Positions 1-6,770 of a stretch of 64,000 nucleotides of DNA are shown here, piece after piece (position 1 is the stretch's first letter; each line of letters starts with the position of its first letter). Position numbers and translations under genes: made by a program. Origin of the DNA: Mangrovimonas aestuarii. GTDB lineage: Bacteria > Bacteroidota > Bacteroidia > Flavobacteriales > Flavobacteriaceae. The stretch lies in assembly GCF_028767185.1 (NCBI RefSeq), contig NZ_JARACK010000006.1:1-64000 (forward strand). Reading direction: 5' to 3'. The notes under the pieces were generated by a model, which saw nothing but the letters and a program-made list of their open reading frames with translations, made no database searches and was not told the DNA's origin.

Positions 1-54
1 TCCCAATCAATGAACGTCGCTTTTTCGCTGGGCGTGCCCCTCTCAAAGCGGCTG

Positions 55-84
55 CAAATATAAGACCGTTAATCAACAAGGCAA
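55..84 (-). promoter_or_regulatory. Bacteroidota-type promoter reading off the left edge, probably of an rRNA operon
   Basis: On the minus strand a TTG (82-84) is followed after exactly 19 bases by TATATTTG (55-62), a perfect match to the Bacteroidota -33/-7 consensus. The transcript would start near base 48 and run off the window. The transcribed bases 1-50 are GC-richer than the surroundings and end in a GTTCATTGATTGGGA-like string resembling the leader that precedes flavobacterial 16S rRNA. The promoter is seen directly; the rRNA assignment is inference from leader resemblance. Confidence 0.6.
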
Positions 85-345
85 GCTTTTCCTCTCCTTT
101 TTTTGAAAGTATTTTTATTGGAGCTGATTTTAAGTAGTTTACAATAAATCATCTTTACTCCTTTTAAAAAGGATGCTTTAAAAAATAAAACTAACATTCA
201 AAACCACATAAATGTGTATTCAAAAAAAAGAACCACAACTAAAATAGAACAAAACAGTAAATTGTTCTGATTTCAAGGTAGATATCAAGGATGGTAAATA
301 TAGTAAATTTTCATTAAACACTGAAAATCATCGGCTTATTTTTTA
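85..345. other. AT-rich intergenic stretch without a recognisable gene
   Basis: No reading frame in this stretch looks coding. It contains only weak hairpins, for example GAACAA and TTGTTC arms around 249-269. It separates the left-edge promoter from the macro-domain pseudogene. Confidence 0.6.
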
Positions 346-851
346 TCATCTAAACGTTTTGAATAAATGATTGAAGTTTTAACCATCATAACAAACAAAT
401 ACAACCTTTCCTATTATGGCAAAGCTATATTTTTAAATGGCATCCATGACCAACTCAGCCACTCTATCTTTTGGAAAAACACTTATACCAGATTTATATT
501 CGGAAAAAAATAGTTTTTAAATTTTGCTCTTCAGCAAGCTTTAAGCTATTTAAAGAACAATTCTTAAGTTTTTCACCCTCTAAATCACCTTATTTATTAG
601 TAACAAGCCCTAATGTAGTAATTACTTTTTTTTGCAAAAAGGTTTCCTGCATTGACAATAACCGCTTCACCTACTTCACATCCTATCTGTCCATTTTTGA
701 TAACAATACACTGTCTCTATATTTGTGCTACCCCTACCCTATGAATAGCTCCATCTATACCTCCCCCTCCTAACAAAAATGGATCTGCAGTATTTACTAT
801 TGCTTCGACATGCAAAGTGACAATACCCCCTCTAGGCAATTCGATTTCCAT
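346..851 (-). pseudogene. Decayed macro-domain (ADP-ribose/O-acetyl-ADP-ribose hydrolase type) gene
   Basis: Reading the minus strand from an ATG at 851 gives MEIELPRGG, then VEAIVNTAD, FLLGGGGIDGAIHR, an in-frame TAG, and GCEVGEAVIVNAGN. These match in order the conserved blocks of macro-domain proteins (DAIVNAAN, LLGGGGVDGAIH, GEAVIT). After a frame change come NSLKLAEEQNLKTI, then SGISVFPKDRVAELVMDAI and GKVVFVCYDG. The last blocks correspond to the STGxYxFP loop and the C-terminal strand of the fold. The total of about 168 codons is the normal length for the family, so the whole gene is present. It is interrupted by several stops and at least two frameshifts. The poly-GGGG ligand loop is intact but the product cannot be made as one protein. 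Functional relatives hydrolyse O-acetyl-ADP-ribose or mono-ADP-ribose. Confidence 0.88.
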
Positions 852-892
852 TGCATTATGTTTTAATTTAAAACAACTAACCATAAAACAGA

Positions 893-919
893 AAAAGCCC
901 CTATAACTTACCGAGGCTC
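893..919 (-). terminator. Rho-independent terminator of the DUF6495 gene
   Basis: On the minus strand AGCCTC (918-913) pairs with GGGGCT (901-896), one G-U pair included, followed by a run of T. It lies just downstream of the gene ending at 954. Confidence 0.55.
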
Positions 920-953
920 CTTTCCTATTCTAATTTTAATATTCCTTGTTTCC

Positions 954-1421
954 TTAATTAATCAATTTATCGAAAAAACGAAATAGTTCACCTTTAGTAA
1001 TCACCCCACCTTGCTGCACAAGTTTAAATTTATCCAAATTCTGATCCTTACCATAAGGCTTCTTAGCCTGAAGAAACTCCACAGCATCATTCATTAAATT
1101 CTGGCGAAGCCAACTATAACCTTCAGGAGTCGTCAAGTCTTTATCATTAGCTAATTTTATTGCAATAACATGCATTTCCTTTTCACCCAAATGGAACAAA
1201 TGCATTTGTTTAGACGAAATATGCTCTACATAAGATGCCTGATTTAGCACTCCTTCCCAAACCAGGTCACTAAACACATCCAACTCTTGTTCTGCTACCT
1301 CTGGTTTATCTCGTTTAATTTCTGTCCATTCGTCAGCATTAATGGATTGTGTTGCTAAAAAATTTATAAACTCTTTATGCAATTCTTCAAACTGCTCTTT
1401 AGTCAATCGACTATATTTCAT
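954..1421 (-). CDS. DUF6495 family protein, function unknown
   Basis: This 155-residue cytoplasmic protein starts MKYSRLTKEQFEELH and has no signal peptide or membrane segment. It matches my recollection of the short DUF6495 family, which is conserved in Flavobacteriia and has no known activity. The body is mostly helical and charged, with a conserved-looking LFHLGEKEMHVIAI core around residue 75. A TAAATTTG -7 box (1474-1481) lies 53 bases upstream and a terminator follows, so it is probably transcribed alone, separate from the receptor gene behind it. I cannot assign a role. Confidence 0.75.
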   Translation of the reverse strand: MKYSRLTKEQFEELHKEFINFLATQSINADEWTEIKRDKPEVAEQELDVFSDLVWEGVLNQASYVEHISSKQMHLFHLGEKEMHVIAIKLANDKDLTTPEGYSWLRQNLMNDAVEFLQAKKPYGKDQNLDKFKLVQQGGVITKGELFRFFDKLIN

Positions 1422-1449
1422 GGTTTCTTTTTTTACTTATAAAGGAAAC

Positions 1450-1474
1450 AAAAGCGCCCCCATAATGAGAGCGC
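1450..1474 (-). terminator. Terminator of the Oar-like receptor gene, overlapping the next promoter
   Basis: On the minus strand GCGCTCTC (1474-1467) pairs with GGGGGCGC (1461-1454) around a 5-base loop, with two G-U pairs, followed by TTTTG. It lies 24 bases past the receptor stop codon. Its first base is the last base of the -7 box of the DUF6495 promoter. Confidence 0.6.
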
Positions 1475-1481
1475 AAATTTA
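1474..1481 (-). promoter_or_regulatory. -7 box (TAAATTTG) for the DUF6495 gene
   Basis: On the minus strand TAAATTTG fits the Bacteroidota -7 consensus TAnnTTTG. The -33 region about 19 bases upstream is only T-rich, with no clear TTG. The predicted start of transcription, near 1467, falls inside the terminator hairpin of the upstream gene. Confidence 0.5.
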
Positions 1482-1497
1482 AGCATATTATGATATC

Positions 1498-4400
1498 CTA
1501 AAAAATGTATCGAAGACCAACTTGTAATTGCCATCTGGAAGCTAGACTGGAATCGTATCCAAAAGTTTTAGATAGGTCTTCATTAAAAGTATAGGTAGGT
1601 ACATTATTTTCATCAACTGTTACACCTATTGGCTGTACATTGTTTGGTTGCTGCACTACTCCCCAATCAGAATTGATAAAGTTACCAATATTAAGCATAT
1701 CCAAACTAAACTGAATAGTGTTGTATTTATCTCCAGATACTCTGAATTTAAAATCCTGAAGAAACTTCATATCCCAACGGCTTCTCCACGGTGCAAGTGC
1801 TCCATAACGCTCTGCATAATCTCCCCGACGATCACTCAAATAATCATCTTGATTAATGTAATCATTAAACGCTTCAGCTTGTCCTGGTCCAGAGAATTGC
1901 ATTTGCTGTATTTCACTTTCTGTTGGAATATAAATCAAATCGTTCACGTTCGAACCATCATTATTGATATCTCCACCATAAGTATAATTAAACCTTCCCC
2001 CCTTTGCATATTCAAAGAAAAAAGAAATGGTAGAGGCCCAATTATCATCTTTACCATAGGTCCACTTCTTAGTTCCCACCCCAACAAAACGATGAGTATC
2101 TCCATATTTGGAATACCCAAGACGGTCGTAGTTAACATTGCCAAGCGCAGGGTTAAAAGCAAAAGCATCACCCGTTATCTCTGCTTCGATAGAATTAACA
2201 TCTTTTGCATTAAGATAACTATAAGCCAAACTTGCATAAAGTCCATTATTAAAAGTTTGCTGACCCTTTAATACAAAATTCCAAATACGCCCTTTATCAG
2301 TATTGGTAAACACATAAGCATTATTTGTTCCTTTATCTTCTGACAAGTAAATTTCACGGTTGTCAACCCCCTCAAGCGTCCCTGTTGGATCTTTTAATCC
2401 CCAATTTTGAACTTGAGCTCCATTAATATCTTTGGTATAAGAAGCGTCGAAAGTAAGAATCAACCCCATATCAAATCTATGATCAACCCCCAAACTAGTA
2501 CGCCACACTTGTGGCCACTTAAAATCTGGATCGGTAATCTGGAAAAAACCTTGATCAGCGCCACTTACTTGGTTCCCTATCCACACAAAAGGAAAACGCC
2601 CCGTAAATATACCAGTTCCACCTCTCACTTGAGTCACATTATCGTTATTAACATCCCAATTAACTCCTAAACGAGGCGATATCAACCAATCGTTTGTTGG
2701 TAATTTAGTTGAATTAAGAGTTACAGCGTCTCCCGTTTCAGGATCGTAATAGATTGTATTTGGGTCTACACTGGCACCGTTATCAGTATCGATATACTCT
2801 TGGATTTTTTCTGAAGTATCAAAATACAATGGTTTATCGGCCCTTAAACCAATAGTCAACTTAAGATTATCCTTTACGTTCCATTCGTCCTGAATATAAA
2901 ATGCTAATTGACCAACATTGGTTTCAGATAATTTCCAGCCACCATCATTCCCTTCTCCAGCAGCATTTTGATTAGCAAAAACACTTTGAGCATACGCTAT
3001 GTTTAGAGCTAAAACTCCATTTGGATTAGCTGCATCATCCAAAAATGTTTGAACATCTGGATAAGCATTAAAGGTACCATAATAAGCAGGAGCCCCAAAA
3101 TTATCATAGTTGGCAAGATTAAATGAATTATCGAACATAAACTTTTCAAACGATGTCCCAACAGTAAAGGTGTGATCTCCTTTATAAAAATTCATATTAT
3201 CTGTAAATTGAAATACTTTTTGATCTAGCCTATTATTTATTGAAAACGGCTCATGTCCTGCAATAATATAATTAGACCCATCCTTTTGAATACTAATTAC
3301 AGGAGCTGGAGTTGAAAATGGATTTCTGAAGTCGTTAAAATGGGTATACCCAATCTGGAGTTTATTTGCCGCTTCATCAGACAAAGTTGAGTTTAACTCC
3401 AATTGAATTGACTGTATTTCATTATTAATTTGATAACCGGAATTCTGAAATTGCAACACCGAAGCACTTGGTCCACGAAATCCTAAAGCGGTTGGGTGAG
3501 CTGTATTATCCTTAGCTGCATCCAAGAAATTGTAAATAACAGCCAATCTGTTATTTTCATTGATATTCCAATCTATCTTAAAAATACCTTTCGTAGATTC
3601 AGTTTTAAACAAAAAACCTTCATAAGCCCCCGGGTTATAACCTAAACCTAACAAAGCATTTTGAACATCTATCAAATCCTGTTCATCTACCCTTGACTCA
3701 TTAATAGCTCCTGTTCCTCTATTAGGTAGCCAACTTTGCCCCAAATCTTCCCTATCGTCTTTTTCAAAGTTTGCAAAAAAGAAGAGCTTATTTTTTATAA
3801 TTGGCCCTCCAACACTCACACCAACCTGAGTTTGACTTAATTTAGGAACAAAAATATCTTCTCCCTTTACTTTATCTCCAGTCATATCCTGGTTTCTGTA
3901 AAAACCGTAAACTGTACCATAAAACTCGTTGGTACCGCTTTTTGTTACAGCATTCACTGAAGCACCTGTAAACCCTGATTGAGTTACATCATAAGGTGCG
4001 GTTGATACTTGGATTTGATCTATAGCATCCAATGAAATAGGCTGCGAATCGGTTTGCCCTCCAGGTGTTGCTGCATCGAGGCCAAACGGGTTATTGAAAA
4101 TAGCCCCATCTAGCGAAAAATTGTTATACTGATCATTCCTTCCAGAAAATGAACCGTTACTAGCTGTTGGTTCTAAACGAGTAAAGTCGGCTGCCGATCT
4201 AGAAATTGTTGGCAATCGAGTGATTTCCCTTCGACCAACACTAGTTTCTGCTCCAGTTCTGTCACTTCCAAATGTGCCCGTACCACCTGTTCCTTGAATT
4301 ACCACCGTTTCCAATTCGGCACTATCTATTACCATGGAAATATCAATATTTTTAGTAATTCCCAAAGAAAGGTAAACATCGTCGTAGATCTGTTCCTTAT

Positions 4401-4650
4401 ACCCAACATAACTAATGGTTATGGTATACGGTCCGCCAACGCGAAGGTTAAGAAGATTAAAGCGGCCATCGAAGTTCGTAGCTGCACCATACTTAGTCCC
4501 TGTAGGGTTGTGTATAGCCAAAACGTTTGCACCTGGCAAGGGTACTGAATTTTCATCCAATACCAACCCTTTAATGTTTGATGTTGTAACCTGAGAAAAA
4601 GCAGTAAAAACAGTAAAAAACAGCAAACAAGCGAAGAAAATTGTTTTCAT
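1498..4650 (-). CDS. Oar-like TonB-dependent outer-membrane receptor with carboxypeptidase-regulatory domain
   Basis: This 1050-residue protein begins with a signal peptide ending about FSQ. Residues 20-115 form a carboxypeptidase-D regulatory-like beta-sandwich (IKGLVLDENSVPLPGANV, FDGRFNLLNLRVGGPYTITI). A plug domain follows (RRGE-like VGRREITRLPTISRSAADF, FSLDGAIFNNPFG, VNAVTKSGTNEF), then a long barrel ending in the aromatic WQLQVGLRYIF expected of an outer-membrane beta-barrel. This architecture is that of Oar/OmpA-related TonB receptors common in Bacteroidota. They take up or export large substrates with energy from TonB-ExbBD. No SusD-like partner lies next to it, so there is no sign of a polysaccharide locus and the substrate is unknown. 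It is probably a single-gene unit between two terminators. Confidence 0.92.
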   Translation of the reverse strand: MKTIFFACLLFFTVFTAFSQVTTSNIKGLVLDENSVPLPGANVLAIHNPTGTKYGAATNFDGRFNLLNLRVGGPYTITISYVGYKEQIYDDVYLSLGITKNIDISMVIDSAELETVVIQGTGGTGTFGSDRTGAETSVGRREITRLPTISRSAADFTRLEPTASNGSFSGRNDQYNNFSLDGAIFNNPFGLDAATPGGQTDSQPISLDAIDQIQVSTAPYDVTQSGFTGASVNAVTKSGTNEFYGTVYGFYRNQDMTGDKVKGEDIFVPKLSQTQVGVSVGGPIIKNKLFFFANFEKDDREDLGQSWLPNRGTGAINESRVDEQDLIDVQNALLGLGYNPGAYEGFLFKTESTKGIFKIDWNINENNRLAVIYNFLDAAKDNTAHPTALGFRGPSASVLQFQNSGYQINNEIQSIQLELNSTLSDEAANKLQIGYTHFNDFRNPFSTPAPVISIQKDGSNYIIAGHEPFSINNRLDQKVFQFTDNMNFYKGDHTFTVGTSFEKFMFDNSFNLANYDNFGAPAYYGTFNAYPDVQTFLDDAANPNGVLALNIAYAQSVFANQNAAGEGNDGGWKLSETNVGQLAFYIQDEWNVKDNLKLTIGLRADKPLYFDTSEKIQEYIDTDNGASVDPNTIYYDPETGDAVTLNSTKLPTNDWLISPRLGVNWDVNNDNVTQVRGGTGIFTGRFPFVWIGNQVSGADQGFFQITDPDFKWPQVWRTSLGVDHRFDMGLILTFDASYTKDINGAQVQNWGLKDPTGTLEGVDNREIYLSEDKGTNNAYVFTNTDKGRIWNFVLKGQQTFNNGLYASLAYSYLNAKDVNSIEAEITGDAFAFNPALGNVNYDRLGYSKYGDTHRFVGVGTKKWTYGKDDNWASTISFFFEYAKGGRFNYTYGGDINNDGSNVNDLIYIPTESEIQQMQFSGPGQAEAFNDYINQDDYLSDRRGDYAERYGALAPWRSRWDMKFLQDFKFRVSGDKYNTIQFSLDMLNIGNFINSDWGVVQQPNNVQPIGVTVDENNVPTYTFNEDLSKTFGYDSSLASRWQLQVGLRYIF

Positions 4651-4665
4651 GTGACTGACAAATAA

Positions 4666-4751
4666 TTAGTTAGCGTTTAGTTATTGTAAATAAATATACA
4701 CAAAAAAAAACTGCCCTTTCGGACAGTTTTATTTTTTTTTACGCTAACTAA
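4666..4751. repeat. 11-bp inverted repeat enclosing the rplI terminator
   Basis: TTAGTTAGCGT (4666-4676) and its exact complement ACGCTAACTAA (4741-4751) flank the rplI terminator with 64 bases between them. The left copy is 16 bases upstream of the receptor start codon. It could form an outer stem around the terminator in read-through RNA, or be a pair of protein sites. Confidence 0.6.
4702..4727 (-). terminator. Terminator of rpsF-rpsR-rplI
   Basis: On the minus strand ACTGTCC, a GAAA loop and GGGCAGT form a 7-bp stem with one U-G pair, followed by nine T. The opposite strand also has a T-run, but no plus-strand gene needs it. Confidence 0.85.
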
Positions 4752-4755
4752 CTGA

Positions 4756-5208
4756 TTAGTCGGCCTGTGGAATTACTTCAAAAGGAAGTTCTACAGACAC
4801 TTCACGGTGTAAACGGATGATTGCCGTGTACTTCCCTAAGCGCTTAACATTACCTCCAATCACATTTATGAATTTCTTATCAATGCTGTGACCAGCTTGG
4901 CTTAAAGCCTCTGTTACGTCAATGTTGTTTACAGATCCAAACAACTTGTCACCAGCACCAACTTTAGAAGCAATTTTAATTTCCAATGCTTTTAAGGCAT
5001 CAGCAATGTTGTTAGCATCCTCAACAATTTTCTTTTCTTTAAAAGCTCTTTGCTTCAAATTCTCTGCTAATACTTTTTTAGCAGAAGAAGTAGCTAAAAT
5101 AGCATGTCCTTGTGGAATTAAAAAGTTTCTACCATAACCGTTCTTAACTGTTACAATATCGTCTTTAAATCCTAAGTTTTCAACGTCTTGTTTTAATATA
5201 AGTTCCAT
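4756..5208 (-). CDS. rplI: 50S ribosomal protein L9
   Basis: This is the L9 protein of the large ribosomal subunit, 150 residues, the usual length. The N-terminal rRNA-binding domain is clear: MELILKQDVENLGFKDD followed by VKNGYGRNFLIPQGHA, the family signature. A long connecting helix rich in Lys and Glu (about 45-80) leads to the C-terminal domain. It is the last gene of rpsF-rpsR-rplI, 13 bases after rpsR, and is followed by a strong terminator. Expression should be co-regulated with the other ribosomal genes from the promoter upstream of rpsF. Confidence 0.98.
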   Translation of the reverse strand: MELILKQDVENLGFKDDIVTVKNGYGRNFLIPQGHAILATSSAKKVLAENLKQRAFKEKKIVEDANNIADALKALEIKIASKVGAGDKLFGSVNNIDVTEALSQAGHSIDKKFINVIGGNVKRLGKYTAIIRLHREVSVELPFEVIPQAD

Positions 5209-5221
5209 AGTTATGATATTT

Positions 5222-5518
5222 TTATTTTAACAAATCAGCCACATAAGGCATTAAAGCTAAGTGACGAGCTCTCTTAATAGCTACAGACACTTTTCTCTGG
5301 TACTTTAATGAAGTTCCCGTTAAGCGTCTTGGTAAAATTTTACCTTGCTCGTTTACAAACTTCAATAAGAAATCAGGATCTTTGTAATCTACATATTTGA
5401 TTCCTGATTTTTTGAAACGACAGTACTTTTTAGTCTTGTTTGTTTCTATGTTAAGCGGAGTTAAGTATCTAATTTCTCCGTCTTTCTTTCCTTTAGCTTG
5501 TTGTTCGATAGATGACAT
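5222..5518 (-). CDS. rpsR: 30S ribosomal protein S18
   Basis: S18 binds the platform of the small subunit together with S6. The 98-residue product carries the family core ([54 protein letters not shown]). The N-terminal 15 residues are a polar extension typical of Bacteroidota S18. The start codon is 2 bases past the rpsF stop, so the two partners are translated from one message in this order. Confidence 0.98.
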   Translation of the reverse strand: MSSIEQQAKGKKDGEIRYLTPLNIETNKTKKYCRFKKSGIKYVDYKDPDFLLKFVNEQGKILPRRLTGTSLKYQRKVSVAIKRARHLALMPYVADLLK

Positions 5519-5520
5519 AA

Positions 5521-5859
5521 TTACGCTTTTTGTTTGTTTCTATTTCTTCTCTTTTCAGCCCAAGCAATAGCATGCTTATCCAAGCTTACCGTAAGGTAAC
5601 GCATAAAACGCTCATCACGTCTAAACTCAAGCTCCAATTGACCAATTACTTCACCTGGTACAGTGAATTCGAATAAATGGTAAAAACCACTCTTTTTGTT
5701 TTGGATTGGGTAAGCCAATTTTTTAAGCCCCCAATCTTCCTTAGATATCATCGTGGCACCGTTAGAAACAAGGAAGTCTTCGTACTTCTGTACTGTTTCC
5801 TTTATCTGCGTCTCAGATAAAACGGGATTTAAGATGAAAACAGTTTCATAATGATTCAT
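5521..5859 (-). CDS. rpsF: 30S ribosomal protein S6
   Basis: S6 forms a heterodimer with S18 in the small-subunit platform. The 112-residue sequence has the characteristic start [16 protein letters not shown], the [22 protein letters not shown] strand block and [16 protein letters not shown]. It opens the three-gene ribosomal operon and has its own Bacteroidota promoter 33 bases upstream. S6-S18 leaders are autoregulated in many bacteria. The 5' leader here is short and I do not see the usual hairpin. Confidence 0.98.
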   Translation of the reverse strand: MNHYETVFILNPVLSETQIKETVQKYEDFLVSNGATMISKEDWGLKKLAYPIQNKKSGFYHLFEFTVPGEVIGQLELEFRRDERFMRYLTVSLDKHAIAWAEKRRNRNKQKA

Positions 5860-5891
5860 AAAAACTAAATTTTATTTGTTAAAAATGGCTG

Positions 5892-5922
5892 CAAAAGTAA
5901 CTATTTAATTTGTATATTGCAA
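5892..5922 (-). promoter_or_regulatory. Promoter of rpsF-rpsR-rplI
   Basis: On the minus strand TTG (5922-5920), 20 bases, then TACTTTTG (5899-5892), followed by GCAGCC. This is a good match to the Bacteroidota housekeeping consensus, with a leader of about 25 bases before the rpsF ATG. Confidence 0.7.
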
Positions 5923-6069
5923 CACAATCCCGATAATCTTCTCTAAAAGAAACAAATTTATAGCTAATATTAGTGAAATGTTAAATTTCACACTTTACCG
6001 ATGAAACATTGGATTTTAACTGTTTTTTTTGTAATATTATCGATATCTTAACCGAATAAATTGAACGTT

Positions 6070-6765
6070 ATGACTTTAAATTGTGTAGTAGTTGATGATT
6101 CAGCGATTCAGCGTTTGTCAATAGTGAAACTGATAGAAAACCATCCCTCCCTTAATTTAATAGCAGAATACAATAGCGCACTCGAAACAAAAAATGGTTT
6201 AAACACACACAAAGTAGACCTTATTTTTTTGGACATTGAAATGCCTGTTCTTAACGGTTTTGAACTTTTGGATGTGTTAAACAACAAACCTCAAATAATT
6301 TTTGTGACGGGAAAAACAGAATATGCTTTTAAGGCATTTAATTACGATGCTACCGACTACCTGCACAAACCAATCACAAGGGAGCGTTTTAATGTTGCAG
6401 TGGAAAAAGCTATAGAATACCACAAACTGAAAAACGATTTTAAGGAAGCTGAAGGAGAGCACATTTTTGTAAAGAGTAACCTTAAAAAACGTAAGGTTTA
6501 CATTAAAGATATTAAGTGGATTGAAGCCCTCGGAGATTATGTAAAGCTGGTTACCGAAGATGCTAGTCTTGTAGTTCTTTCTACAATGAAAGCCTTTGAA
6601 AAGGAACTACCGGAGAATATGTTTTTGCGCATCCATAAATCCTACATTGTAAATTTAGATAAAATTGATCGTTTTAACAGCAAGAATGTTGAAGTTGGAT
6701 CATTTGAAATTCCATTGAGCCGCAATAAGAAAGTACAACTGGTTGAAGCTTTAAATAATATGTAA
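6070..6765 (+). CDS. LytTR-family response regulator transcription factor, orphan
   Basis: The N-terminal receiver domain (about 1-120) has the acidic pair D9-D10, the phospho-acceptor D55 in FLDIEMP, a Thr/Gly in VTGKTEYA and Lys in YLHKPI. The C-terminal LytTR DNA-binding domain (about 130-230) shows HIFVKSNLKKRKV, IKWIEALGDYVKL and FLRIHKSYIVNLDKI. I chose the ATG at 6070. An in-frame TTG at 6061 would add three residues and is less likely. The gene stands alone on its strand with no histidine kinase next to it. Its partner, typically a 7TM or His_kinase-type sensor, must be elsewhere. The target promoters are unknown. Confidence 0.93.
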   Translation: MTLNCVVVDDSAIQRLSIVKLIENHPSLNLIAEYNSALETKNGLNTHKVDLIFLDIEMPVLNGFELLDVLNNKPQIIFVTGKTEYAFKAFNYDATDYLHKPITRERFNVAVEKAIEYHKLKNDFKEAEGEHIFVKSNLKKRKVYIKDIKWIEALGDYVKLVTEDASLVVLSTMKAFEKELPENMFLRIHKSYIVNLDKIDRFNSKNVEVGSFEIPLSRNKKVQLVEALNNM

Positions 6766-6770
6766 GCTAT

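Noticed and set aside
249-269. GAACAA/TTGTTC inverted repeat
   Set aside because: Only 6-bp arms in AT-rich DNA with no gene next to it; likely chance.
471-773. 100-codon plus-strand frame
   Set aside because: It is the antisense of the macro-domain remnant; its own product resembles nothing and the minus strand explains the region.
1648-2271. 207-codon plus-strand frame inside the receptor gene
   Set aside because: Shadow of the receptor coding sequence; composition and lack of motifs show it is not a gene.
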